Below are positions 29,633-37,837 of a DNA stretch of 64,000 bases, in pieces. Source of the stretch: Sphingorhabdus sp. Alg231-15 (GTDB lineage Bacteria > Pseudomonadota > Alphaproteobacteria > Sphingomonadales > Sphingomonadaceae); assembly GCF_900149705.1 (NCBI RefSeq), contig NZ_LT703001.1, positions 248,001 through 312,000 on the forward strand, in the 5' to 3' direction. The translations under genes and the position numbers were made by a program. Position 1 is the stretch's first letter. Each line of letters opens with the position of its first letter. The notes below the pieces were generated by a model, which did no database searches, was not told the DNA's origin, and was given only the letters and a program-made list of their open reading frames with translations.

Positions 29633-31111
29633 ATGATTTTGAATACCACTTTGAAGATGGAAAAGGCGATGAGCCAGGCGGAAAACTATTCCGACTGGTC
29701 TGATGCGGCTGCCGCACATGATCGTTCCACGGGTGTCGATAAATGGAAGGCATCTGACGAAAGCAAGCATTTCGACAATGTTTCCATACGGCGACGGCTG
29801 AAACGCCTGTCAAAGCTCTGGAAGGCCCAGGATAATGCGGGTCTACTCTACGCACTGAATGAGGGCATTCATGGTAACATGGATGGTATGGGTAATGATC
29901 GCCTGCACCAGAAGGCAAGATTTGGTACCAAGCAGCTCATTCAGGATTATGTCGACGCCATCGTTAACTCGCTGGAATATCTGGCCAGCGATAAGGTTGA
30001 TGACATTCCTTTTGAAGAGAAGCTAGATTTCTTTCGCCGGGCGCAACATTGTTATGGTCGTTCGGCTTTCCTAATGAGCGGCTCCGGTGCCTTCCTCTAT
30101 TTTCATATGGGCGTGGTCAAGGCCTTATGGTCAGAAGGGCTGTTGCCGCATATCATGTCTGGGTCGAGTGGCGGATCCGTGGTTGGTGCGCTGATCAGTA
30201 CCCACATGGATGATGAAATCCCTCCCTTTTTTGATCCAGAAAATCTCGTCACGGATGGCCGGAGTGATGAAACCGGGCAGAATGGTATCGGTCTCTTCGG
30301 AACCACAAGGCGTCTTAAGGTTGACGAAATTCGCGAGCGGATTTCTACAATGATTCCGGATCTGACTTTCCAGGAGGCGTATGAGCTTACTGGCAGGCAT
30401 CTTAATGTTTCAATCGCACCGGCGGAAAAGCATCAGACATCGCGTCTTTTGAACGCGATTGCATCACCCAATGTCTATATTCGCGAAGCAGTGATGGCAT
30501 CCTGTGCCGTGCCGGGCGTATATCCGCCTGTAACACTGGCAGCCAAAGATCATACCGGTGAACGCAAACCTTATCTGCCCAATAGGAAATGGGTGGATGG
30601 TTCGGTCACCCATGACCTGCCAGCCAAACGACTTGGCCGGCTATATGGGGTCAATCATCACATCGTCAGTCAGGCAAATCCGCTGATCACGCCCTTTGCA
30701 ACGGACGTTAAACAGCAAAGAACACCGATTTCTGCGATTAGAAATGCGACGACCTCAACAATGAAGGCTTGGCTCAATGCCAATGTTGAGATCATGCAGA
30801 AACCATTGTCCTATTTCCCGCGGCTGAACAGCATGGCCAATATGACACTTTCAGTAATCAACCAGGACTATACCGGTGATATTAACATCATTAGGCCGAC
30901 CATGTTCTGGAGCCCTGCGAAAATTCTCAGTGATTTGTCGGTAGAGGAGATTGGCGAGCTCATTCAGTTGGGAGAGCGCACGACGTGGCCGAAGATTGAA
31001 ATGGTCCGTACGCAAACCAAAATTAGTCAAACACTGGACCGCATATTGTTCGAGTATGAAACCGAATTGGCGCATGATCATATGATTGCGATGAAAAGGA
31101 AAATCGCTTGA
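29633..31111 (+). CDS. DUF3336-patatin phospholipase/triacylglycerol lipase
   Basis: A 492-residue lipase with an N-terminal DUF3336 region (about 20-130) and a patatin domain. The nucleophile Ser179 lies in GSSGG (GxSxG), the oxyanion stretch GSGAFLYFHMGVVKAL is before it, and the catalytic Asp322 is in VDGS. The DUF3336-patatin pair is the architecture of yeast Tgl3/4/5 and plant SDP1 triacylglycerol lipases (family knowledge). ATG 29669 (MSQAENYSDW) is an alternative start with a GGAAAAGG site before it. Its stop overlaps the next gene's start. Confidence 0.88.
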   Translation: MILNTTLKMEKAMSQAENYSDWSDAAAAHDRSTGVDKWKASDESKHFDNVSIRRRLKRLSKLWKAQDNAGLLYALNEGIHGNMDGMGNDRLHQKARFGTKQLIQDYVDAIVNSLEYLASDKVDDIPFEEKLDFFRRAQHCYGRSAFLMSGSGAFLYFHMGVVKALWSEGLLPHIMSGSSGGSVVGALISTHMDDEIPPFFDPENLVTDGRSDETGQNGIGLFGTTRRLKVDEIRERISTMIPDLTFQEAYELTGRHLNVSIAPAEKHQTSRLLNAIASPNVYIREAVMASCAVPGVYPPVTLAAKDHTGERKPYLPNRKWVDGSVTHDLPAKRLGRLYGVNHHIVSQANPLITPFATDVKQQRTPISAIRNATTSTMKAWLNANVEIMQKPLSYFPRLNSMANMTLSVINQDYTGDINIIRPTMFWSPAKILSDLSVEEIGELIQLGERTTWPKIEMVRTQTKISQTLDRILFEYETELAHDHMIAMKRKIA

Positions 31112-31962
31112 AGCACCAGGAAGGCGCACTAACATTACCCGCACCGTCTGAAGCGGCAGGGGCAAAGCTCTATTGTCAAAGCTGGACTCCCGAACAGACC
31201 CCGAAGGCAGTTATTGTCCTTGTCCACGGTTATGATGAACATAGCGGGCGCTACGCTTATTTCGCCGAACATTGCACCAAGAAAGGCTTTGCGGTGCACA
31301 GCCTTGATCATTGGGGACACGGAAGATCGGATGGAGTTAATGGCTTTGTTCCCAATTTTTCGGTCTATCATGACGGTTTAGATGCGCTGATTGAGGAACT
31401 ACCAGCTGAACAAAAGGGGCTACCAATAGTTCTGGTCGGCCATAGTTTGGGCGGACTGATCAGCGCCACATATTTACTGAAAGACCAGACCCGCTTTGTC
31501 GCAGCGGTCTTGTCTGGACCAGCGATAAAGGCAACCGAAGAACCATCATCATTCATGAAGGGATTGAGTAAGCTCCTGTCCAGTATTGCTCCGAAAATGG
31601 GAGTATTGGGGCTTGATGCGAATGGTGTGAGCCGTGATCCAGCGGTTGTTGCAGACTATCTTGCCGACCCATTGGTTTCTGGCACGAAGATCAGTGCGCG
31701 GTTGGCCGCTGAAATGATGGCAAATATGGAAACAGTTCAAGGTCAGGCAACGAAAATCACATTGCCCATGCTCCTGCTACATGGAGAAAAAGACAGATTG
31801 ACCGCTCCGGAAGGTTCGGTGTTCCTACATGAGAATATCGCCTCCGAAACAAAAATGCTGAAAATCTATCCTGAGTTATTTCATGAGATTTTTAACGAAC
31901 CTGAGAAAGATGCGGTGCTTTCTGACATGACGAACTGGATCGACTCCATATTGGCGGGTTAA
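31108..31962 (+). CDS. Monoacylglycerol lipase-like alpha/beta hydrolase
   Basis: A 284-residue serine hydrolase (Hydrolase_4 / monoglyceride lipase type): HGYDEHSGRYAYFAEH with the HG oxyanion start, HWGHGRSDG, nucleophile Ser113 in GHSLGG, Asp229 in HGEKDR and His259 in FHEIFNEPEK. This is the wording of monoacylglycerol lipase. It would finish triacylglycerol breakdown after the patatin lipase. The start is a TTG at 31108, overlapping the previous stop, with AAGGA 8 bases before it; no other good start exists until well inside. Confidence 0.88.
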   Translation: MKHQEGALTLPAPSEAAGAKLYCQSWTPEQTPKAVIVLVHGYDEHSGRYAYFAEHCTKKGFAVHSLDHWGHGRSDGVNGFVPNFSVYHDGLDALIEELPAEQKGLPIVLVGHSLGGLISATYLLKDQTRFVAAVLSGPAIKATEEPSSFMKGLSKLLSSIAPKMGVLGLDANGVSRDPAVVADYLADPLVSGTKISARLAAEMMANMETVQGQATKITLPMLLLHGEKDRLTAPEGSVFLHENIASETKMLKIYPELFHEIFNEPEKDAVLSDMTNWIDSILAG

Positions 31963-31993
31963 CTCAGAAAACTGCGAACGGGGGAAATTCGCA

Positions 31994-32923
31994 ATGATGA
32001 TCATATTATATATTCTCGGAGCCTTTATTCTGGCGCTTCTCGCCGGATATTTCATTCTGCCGAAAGCTCTTTATGACCTAATGACCGCACTGCTCCGTTT
32101 TCGTGGGGGGATGCGGCAAAAGTCGGTCAAAGTTGGAGATAATGTCTGGCCTTATCTGGAAGGAGGCCGCCGCGATGGCGTACCAATGGTCTTGCTGCAT
32201 GGTTTCGGCGGCGACAAAGACAACTGGTCGATCTATGCACCGCATATTACCAAACATCTCCGACTAATCGCACCGGATTTGCCTGGCTTTGGTGAAAATG
32301 ACAGATCTCTTGATCGTGATTACGATATCGCGTCGCAAGTCCATCGATTGAGCGCTTTTCTCGACGCCATGAATATCCCGCAATGCCATATTGGCGGTAA
32401 CAGCATGGGCGGATTTATAGCGCTGCAATTTGCGATGGAATATCCGGATAAGGTTTCATCCTTAACCCTATTCAACAATGCCGGCGTGGTGGGAGTCGAC
32501 AAAAGTGAATTGGCAATTGCAGCTGAAAAAGGTGAAAATTCGTTGGCCTTGACCGACCTAGCCGATGTTGATCGGCTTATGGCATTTATATCGTACAAAC
32601 CGGTGCCTATGCCCAAAAACTTCAAGAAAATTTTCTTTGCGGAAGCAGAAGCACATAGAGAATTGCTTGATAAGATCTTTTGGCAGATCGCCGGTGCTGG
32701 CATAAATAACCCGCTTAATGACCGTCTTGGAGAAATTGCGGCGCCAACGCTCATCATCTGGGGACGTCATGACCGTCTGATTGACGTTAGCTGTGTTTCG
32801 GTCCTGGAGACAGGGATCAGGAATAGTGAATCTTTCATTCTGGAAGAAACAGGGCATGTTCCTATGATCGAGAAGCCCAAAGAAACGGCTGCTCGACATA
32901 TTGCATTTCTTGCCAAACACTAA
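31994..32923 (+). CDS. Membrane-anchored alpha/beta hydrolase
   Basis: A 309-residue alpha/beta hydrolase with one N-terminal transmembrane helix (about 3-24, then KALYDLMTALLRFRGG). The hydrolase has HGFGGDKDNW for the oxyanion loop, Ser137 in GNSMGG, Asp in WGRHDRLI and His in GHVPMIEKP. The substrate is unknown. Placed in the lipid operon (31 bases after the monoglyceride lipase), it is probably another lipase or esterase anchored to the inner membrane. Confidence 0.85.
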   Translation: MMIILYILGAFILALLAGYFILPKALYDLMTALLRFRGGMRQKSVKVGDNVWPYLEGGRRDGVPMVLLHGFGGDKDNWSIYAPHITKHLRLIAPDLPGFGENDRSLDRDYDIASQVHRLSAFLDAMNIPQCHIGGNSMGGFIALQFAMEYPDKVSSLTLFNNAGVVGVDKSELAIAAEKGENSLALTDLADVDRLMAFISYKPVPMPKNFKKIFFAEAEAHRELLDKIFWQIAGAGINNPLNDRLGEIAAPTLIIWGRHDRLIDVSCVSVLETGIRNSESFILEETGHVPMIEKPKETAARHIAFLAKH

Positions 32924-32979
32924 TTTTCCCGCCAGTTTAGTCAGATAGAACTCCCCAAGCAGGGGAGTCGCGAGAAAAA

Positions 32980-33996
32980 ATGGGGGACGAGGCTGTGAAA
33001 TTGCGAGTTGGGCTACTGGGTGGCGGTTCGTGGGGGACAACAGTGGCTTCACTGGTATCACGCAATGCTCCCATCAAGATATGGGCTCGAGACACCGAAA
33101 CTGTTCAGGATATCAACCAAAACCATCGCAACAGCAAATATCTTCCCGACGCAGAATTGCCAGCAGCATTAAAGGCGACAGATGCCATTGGTGACGCGGT
33201 CGCAGATGCAGATGTCCTGGTCATGGGCATTCCATCAAATAATTTTCGAAAGGTTCTTGAGGAAGCCAAGCCATTTTTGCGGCCTTGGGTACCGGTGATA
33301 AGTCTCACCAAAGGCCTTGAGTTATCCACTGGAAAGCGCATGACCGAGGTTATCGAAGACGTTCTGCCAGGTCATCCGGTGGGCGTTCTAACTGGTCCCA
33401 ATCTAGCGCGAGAAATCATGGCCGGCCAGGCGGCGGCGAGTGTGATTTCAATGGAAGATGAAATCATTGTCAAACAGCTTCAGCAGCTGTTCCATTCGGG
33501 ACTCTTCCGCGTGTATACCAATACTGACCTGCTGGGTTGTGAGCTGGGCGGAGTACTCAAAAATATTATCGCGATCGCTGTTGGAATGGGCGATGGATTG
33601 GGGGCAGGAGACAATACCCGTTCTGCTCTAATCACGCGTGGGCTTGCAGAGATCACGCGGCTTGGTGTCGCAATGGGTGGGCGACCTGAAACTTTTGCGG
33701 GCCTAACCGGAATGGGTGACATGATTGCGACATGCACAAGCCCGCTAAGTCGAAACCGTCATGTCGGTGTGGAGCTGGGCAAAGGGCGTAATATTGATGA
33801 AATCATAGAAGAAATGCTCATGGTGGCTGAGGGTGTGAAGAGTGCGCCAACGGTGATGGCCTTAGCTAAAAAATACAATGTCGCTATGCCCATAGCCGAG
33901 GATGTTTTCGAGGTAACCAAAGGCACCAGGACGGCTATACGCGCCTATCGCGGCCTGATCAGCGCATCTGCCGGATCCGAAGCAGAAGCAGGGTAA
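32980..33996 (+). CDS. gpsA: Glycerol-3-phosphate dehydrogenase [NAD(P)+]
   Basis: GpsA (338 residues) reduces dihydroxyacetone phosphate to glycerol-3-phosphate for phospholipid and triacylglycerol synthesis. The N-terminal dinucleotide fold GLLGGGSWGTTVASL, the GLELSTGKRMTEVIED stretch, TGPNLAREIMAGQ and GVLKNIIAIAVGMGDGLGAGDNTRSAL with the catalytic Lys are all present. It starts 56 bases after the membrane hydrolase. Its position next to plsB links glycerol-3-phosphate supply with acylation. Confidence 0.96.
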   Translation: MGDEAVKLRVGLLGGGSWGTTVASLVSRNAPIKIWARDTETVQDINQNHRNSKYLPDAELPAALKATDAIGDAVADADVLVMGIPSNNFRKVLEEAKPFLRPWVPVISLTKGLELSTGKRMTEVIEDVLPGHPVGVLTGPNLAREIMAGQAAASVISMEDEIIVKQLQQLFHSGLFRVYTNTDLLGCELGGVLKNIIAIAVGMGDGLGAGDNTRSALITRGLAEITRLGVAMGGRPETFAGLTGMGDMIATCTSPLSRNRHVGVELGKGRNIDEIIEEMLMVAEGVKSAPTVMALAKKYNVAMPIAEDVFEVTKGTRTAIRAYRGLISASAGSEAEAG

Positions 33997-34040
33997 CCAA
34001 TAGCCATAAGAATTATTTTTCTAACTACAGAACCTGATTT

Positions 34041-34158
34041 GAAAGGGATTAAATAAGAGGCACTATTTGTTCGATTTATTTTCAGTTTTACCAGATTTTA
34101 CAATCGCTTATTTACCATTAAGTGCCGCAAAAGATTGGGAATCTGAAAGGGTGATTAA
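34041..34158 (+). repeat. Direct repeats upstream of the DSF synthase gene
   Basis: GAAAGGGATTAA at 34041-34052 and GAAAGGGTGATTAA at 34145-34158 share the same pattern, differing by a two-base insert, in the 289-base AT-rich gap between gpsA and rpfF. They may be regulator binding sites. I see no terminator for gpsA here; a TTGACT at about 34176 is a possible -35 for rpfF. Confidence 0.35.
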
Positions 34159-34285
34159 GGTCAATAGTTAACTTTTTGACTTTTACTTGCTTCTTTTTGG
34201 GGCGTGCCATAAAAATATGTCCCAAGCACTTCGGAAATTGTTACGCCAGAGTTTCGACGTAACCCCGATTATGTGGAGAGTATAT

Positions 34286-35239
34286 ATGGATTTAAGAAGC
34301 CAAGCCGTGAATGATATTGATGCCGATCTGGTCATTGATGGGACCGATGCATTGATCACATCGGAGCATGGTTTTGGTCAGGATATACTCACACAAAAAT
34401 TCAACGAAATAGACCTGCGGTTCGATAAATCCGACGAAATCTTCTGGTGCTATATGAACCAGAAATCCCGACCTAGTTACACTTATGAATTGGGTGATGA
34501 GATCCAGTTGGTGCAGGATTGGGTGCACACGAATTACGCCATGGACGCAAGTCACGCGGTCGATCCCCTAAGATATTTTGTATGCGGTTCACATACGCCA
34601 GGAATATATAATCTGGGTGGTGATCTAAAGCATTTTGCGGATTGCATAAGACGCCGTGATCTAGGCGCTTTAAAAAAATACGCACGCACATGTGTTCACA
34701 TGCAATTTGCCAATAGCACTGGCTTTGGAGCTCCTATCATCACTATGGCGTTGGTGCAGGGCGATGCTTTAGGTGGCGGATTTGAGCATGCCTTGGCCTT
34801 TGACATTTTGGTTGCCGAAAAAAGTGCGCGATTGGGTTTGCCGGAAATTTTGTTCAATCTTTTCCCGGGAATGGGTGCCTATAGCTATCTCCGGCAACGA
34901 TTGAGCCGGCGTGATACAGAGCAGTTTATTCTCGAAGGAAAGTTGTTCTCGGCTGAAGAACTCTATGACATGGGCGTTGTCGATATACTCGCTGAAGATG
35001 GCCAGGGTGAGGCCGCGATTGTTGAATATACCAAACAGAATCGTAAACGCTTTCATGCCGAACGTGCAGTCTACAAGGCGCGGCGCCTTGCTAATCCGGT
35101 GACTATTGATGAGTTGCTCGAGATTACTGATATGTGGGCAGAAACGGCGTTGCATCTGGAAGAGGCCGACGTCCGCAAAATGGAGCGTCTAGCCATGGCG
35201 CAGGAACGCAGAATAGAACGCTCGCTTCGCACCGTTTAG
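34286..35239 (+). CDS. rpfF: RpfF-like DSF (diffusible signal factor) synthase, crotonase fold
   Basis: A 318-residue crotonase-family protein that I identify as an RpfF-type synthase of a cis-2-unsaturated fatty-acid signal. The signature LVQGDALGGGFE and LPEILFNLFPGMGAYS matches RpfF closely; catalytic glutamates are Glu167 and Glu187, 20 residues apart as in RpfF (Glu141 and Glu161). RpfF dehydrates 3-hydroxyacyl-ACP and releases the acid with its thioesterase activity (family knowledge). ATG 34286 follows GGAGAG at 34275-34280; longer frames reach TTG 34187. It is 318 against about 289 residues in Xanthomonas, the extra being N-terminal. It converges on the RpfC-like kinase with 7 bases between. 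Confidence 0.88.
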   Translation: MDLRSQAVNDIDADLVIDGTDALITSEHGFGQDILTQKFNEIDLRFDKSDEIFWCYMNQKSRPSYTYELGDEIQLVQDWVHTNYAMDASHAVDPLRYFVCGSHTPGIYNLGGDLKHFADCIRRRDLGALKKYARTCVHMQFANSTGFGAPIITMALVQGDALGGGFEHALAFDILVAEKSARLGLPEILFNLFPGMGAYSYLRQRLSRRDTEQFILEGKLFSAEELYDMGVVDILAEDGQGEAAIVEYTKQNRKRFHAERAVYKARRLANPVTIDELLEITDMWAETALHLEEADVRKMERLAMAQERRIERSLRTV

Positions 35240-35246
35240 ATATAGG

Positions 35247-37832
35247 TTATCCTGCTGCACTGACGTCTTCGCTGGATTCACTATCTGTGTGCTCTTTCTG
35301 ACCGTTCAGAAATGCGGTAATTCGTGACAATTCTTTTTCAATTTGAGCAAGATATTCCAAACGGTTCTCATTGAAATCGGCTTCCGTCACAACTTCGAGC
35401 TTACCGCACATTTGTGCGAGTCTGCAGGCGCCGACATTATTGGCACCGCTCTTGAAGGCATGCGCCTGAAAGCGGAAGTCAGCAACATCACGGTTTTTTA
35501 TCGAATCTTCAAATGCAGCCATCACTTCTAACGTGTCATCGAGATAGGCATCTATGATAGACTGCACGAAGGTTTCGTCGCCTATTGATCTGAGATAGTC
35601 CATCTGTTCGTTGTCAATCGGTGGTTCCAGCTCATCCGCAGATTTCGCGTTTATCGAGCGAACAACGTTAAACGGATCTGCATCACCATTGATTTGGGCT
35701 TCGTCTGCAGTCAAAAAATTGCCTGTTTGTTCAGCCACTGTGTCCAACAGAAGGCCTGCTTCAATAGGTTTGGTCAATCGAAGATCCATCCCGGCGTCGA
35801 GACATCTCTTCTCAGTTTCAATCGTCGAATCTGCCGTCAAGCCAATGACCGGAACATGATTTCGGGGGCCTTCAATCTGTCGCCATAGCTTACAGCACTC
35901 TACGCCTCCCATGTTGGGCATGTTCACGTCGAGGAATACGATATCAAATGCTTGTTTCTCAAGCTCATCCAATGCTTGTTCGCCATCGGAGACCACGACC
36001 ACCTGGTGACCTGCATTGACCAATATCGTTTGCAATACCATCTGATTAGTGCGGTTATCGTCGGCAACCAGGACGTTCAAGCTCACCGATGTCCGAATTA
36101 TCTGGTCGGGATCAACATCAGTTTTCTTACCGACGCGGTTGAAAGAACAACCAATTTGAATGACGCTGCGCACCGTGTCGAAATCGGGTGACGCTGGTAA
36201 GACTGAAGCAAAGGCAGCACGCAGTTTGATTTCATCCAGACTTTTGCTGCTATTTCTGGACAGAAGAACTGGTGGAAGATTGGCCTCACGGAAGTGATTC
36301 CAGAATATCTCATCGTCCTTATGCTGTTCAGCTATTTCTTCATCAAGTAGAGCCAAATCATAGGAGGAGAGGGGATGGTTCTTAAGGATCGTTTCCAACC
36401 GGTCATCTTTAGCACATTGAATATGGTTGACCCGAGCATTGTTGCTTTCTTTTTTGGAGATATCTGGACCGTTCAATCCAAAGCCCAATGACAGTATCTT
36501 GAAACTATCTTCGCCAGGTGCTTCTTCTACGCTGGCAACAAGGTCAATAGGACAGTTTAAGGTGAAGGTACTGCCTTCTCCAATCGCACTTTCCAGGTCA
36601 ATGTCGCCTCCCATCTGCCTCGCCAACTGCTGGCAGATCGCAAGTCCCAATCCGGTGCCGCCGAACGTATCAAGGATACTGTCGTCCGCCTGTTGAAAAA
36701 CGCCAAAGATTTTTTCATGAGCTTCGGCCGCGATTCCAGGGCCCGTGTCGGTTACGGAACACCACAATTGTGGCACTTCTTCATTCTCATCTATGCCGCA
36801 TTTCAGAACAATCGCCCCGGTTTCTGTGAACTTCACGGCATTGCTGGTAAGATTGATCAGGATGTTCCGAATATAGTCCAACTGACCCGCGATCAACTGA
36901 TCGCTCATGGCTTCGGCTTGCAGGTGGATTTGCAAGCCTTTCTCTGTTGCGGCCAGTTGCATGATGTCTCTGACGTCAGTCAAGACATCCACGACACTAA
37001 ATTCCTTGGGTTCAGGCAGCTCTTCCTGCGTATCCGATTGGGCAAAACTCAAAAGCTGGTTGATCAAATGAAGCAGATGCTGACCGGCAGAAACGCTCGT
37101 ACCCACCATCTGCTGCTGTGCCTCGGGCAACTTCATATCAAGGAGATGCGTACCGTAGCCGATGATGGCATTGAGGGGGGTCCGCAGTTCGTGGCTAATG
37201 CTGGCGAGGAAAAGACTCTTTGCTTTATTGGCTTCCTCAGCTTCTTTCGTCGCTTTTGAAATCTTGATGATTAGCGTCGAGCAATAAGCTGGCACGACAA
37301 TTAATCCGATTAGAAGCCCTGAAGATAGCGACATATTCTGATGCCAATAGGGATCATTGTAAACGGTCCAGCCAAAGGAGATTGTCCCTAGAGTGGCCGC
37401 GATGCCAAGCCATTTGACGCCAAAACGAAAACCGTAACCTAGTATAACCCACAGATATAAGGGATAGAGCGCAGCTACCGCGCCGCCGCCAATGTCGAAC
37501 AAATAAGTTGCAACACCAAAATCTACGATAAGTCCTGCGAGCCGCCTGGGATTGCTTGGTTGGGGGTTGAACCGATAAGCGATCATGATCGCTAAACTAC
37601 CCATAAGGTGCAATTGGAAACCAAACACAAGATGGGGTGCCGCATCAAGAAAGAACGTGATGGTGAGGGCGATGATAATCAGCACGAGGCGATTGATAAT
37701 CATTTCCCGCTCACGGTCCCGACCGCGCGTAATTACATCATTATGGTGCCGGTTATGATGGTGCCCGGACCGTTTGTGTTTATGACTGTTTTTGTGACTA
37801 TTTTTACGCGTGCTTGACGTGAAGGACAGCAT
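35247..37832 (-). CDS. rpfC: RpfC-like hybrid histidine kinase (sensor, HK, REC, HPt)
   Basis: An 861-residue hybrid kinase. A basic, His-rich cytosolic start (8 His in residues 13-30) precedes a membrane sensor of about five helices (47-190). The sensor has RpfC-like wording: RRLAGLIVDF, LYPLYLWVILGYGFRFG, PYW and SSGLLIGLIVVPAY. Then H-box His214 (SHELRTPLN), ATPase with N (NLTSNAVKF) and G boxes, a degenerate receiver-like stretch (about 440-560), a true receiver with Asp635 (FLDVNMPN) and an HPt domain with His791 (HAFKSGANNVG). RpfC senses DSF and binds RpfF through its REC domain in Xanthomonas. It is 5 bases after the REC-PAS-GGDEF-EAL gene, so the two form an operon. Confidence 0.85.
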   Translation of the reverse strand: MLSFTSSTRKNSHKNSHKHKRSGHHHNRHHNDVITRGRDREREMIINRLVLIIIALTITFFLDAAPHLVFGFQLHLMGSLAIMIAYRFNPQPSNPRRLAGLIVDFGVATYLFDIGGGAVAALYPLYLWVILGYGFRFGVKWLGIAATLGTISFGWTVYNDPYWHQNMSLSSGLLIGLIVVPAYCSTLIIKISKATKEAEEANKAKSLFLASISHELRTPLNAIIGYGTHLLDMKLPEAQQQMVGTSVSAGQHLLHLINQLLSFAQSDTQEELPEPKEFSVVDVLTDVRDIMQLAATEKGLQIHLQAEAMSDQLIAGQLDYIRNILINLTSNAVKFTETGAIVLKCGIDENEEVPQLWCSVTDTGPGIAAEAHEKIFGVFQQADDSILDTFGGTGLGLAICQQLARQMGGDIDLESAIGEGSTFTLNCPIDLVASVEEAPGEDSFKILSLGFGLNGPDISKKESNNARVNHIQCAKDDRLETILKNHPLSSYDLALLDEEIAEQHKDDEIFWNHFREANLPPVLLSRNSSKSLDEIKLRAAFASVLPASPDFDTVRSVIQIGCSFNRVGKKTDVDPDQIIRTSVSLNVLVADDNRTNQMVLQTILVNAGHQVVVVSDGEQALDELEKQAFDIVFLDVNMPNMGGVECCKLWRQIEGPRNHVPVIGLTADSTIETEKRCLDAGMDLRLTKPIEAGLLLDTVAEQTGNFLTADEAQINGDADPFNVVRSINAKSADELEPPIDNEQMDYLRSIGDETFVQSIIDAYLDDTLEVMAAFEDSIKNRDVADFRFQAHAFKSGANNVGACRLAQMCGKLEVVTEADFNENRLEYLAQIEKELSRITAFLNGQKEHTDSESSEDVSAAG

Positions 37833-37837
37833 GGAAA

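Noticed and set aside
34187-34285. Extended N-terminus of the RpfF-like protein from TTG 34187
   Set aside because: ATG 34286 has a strong GGAGAG site 5 bases before it, and the extra 33 residues have no crotonase features.
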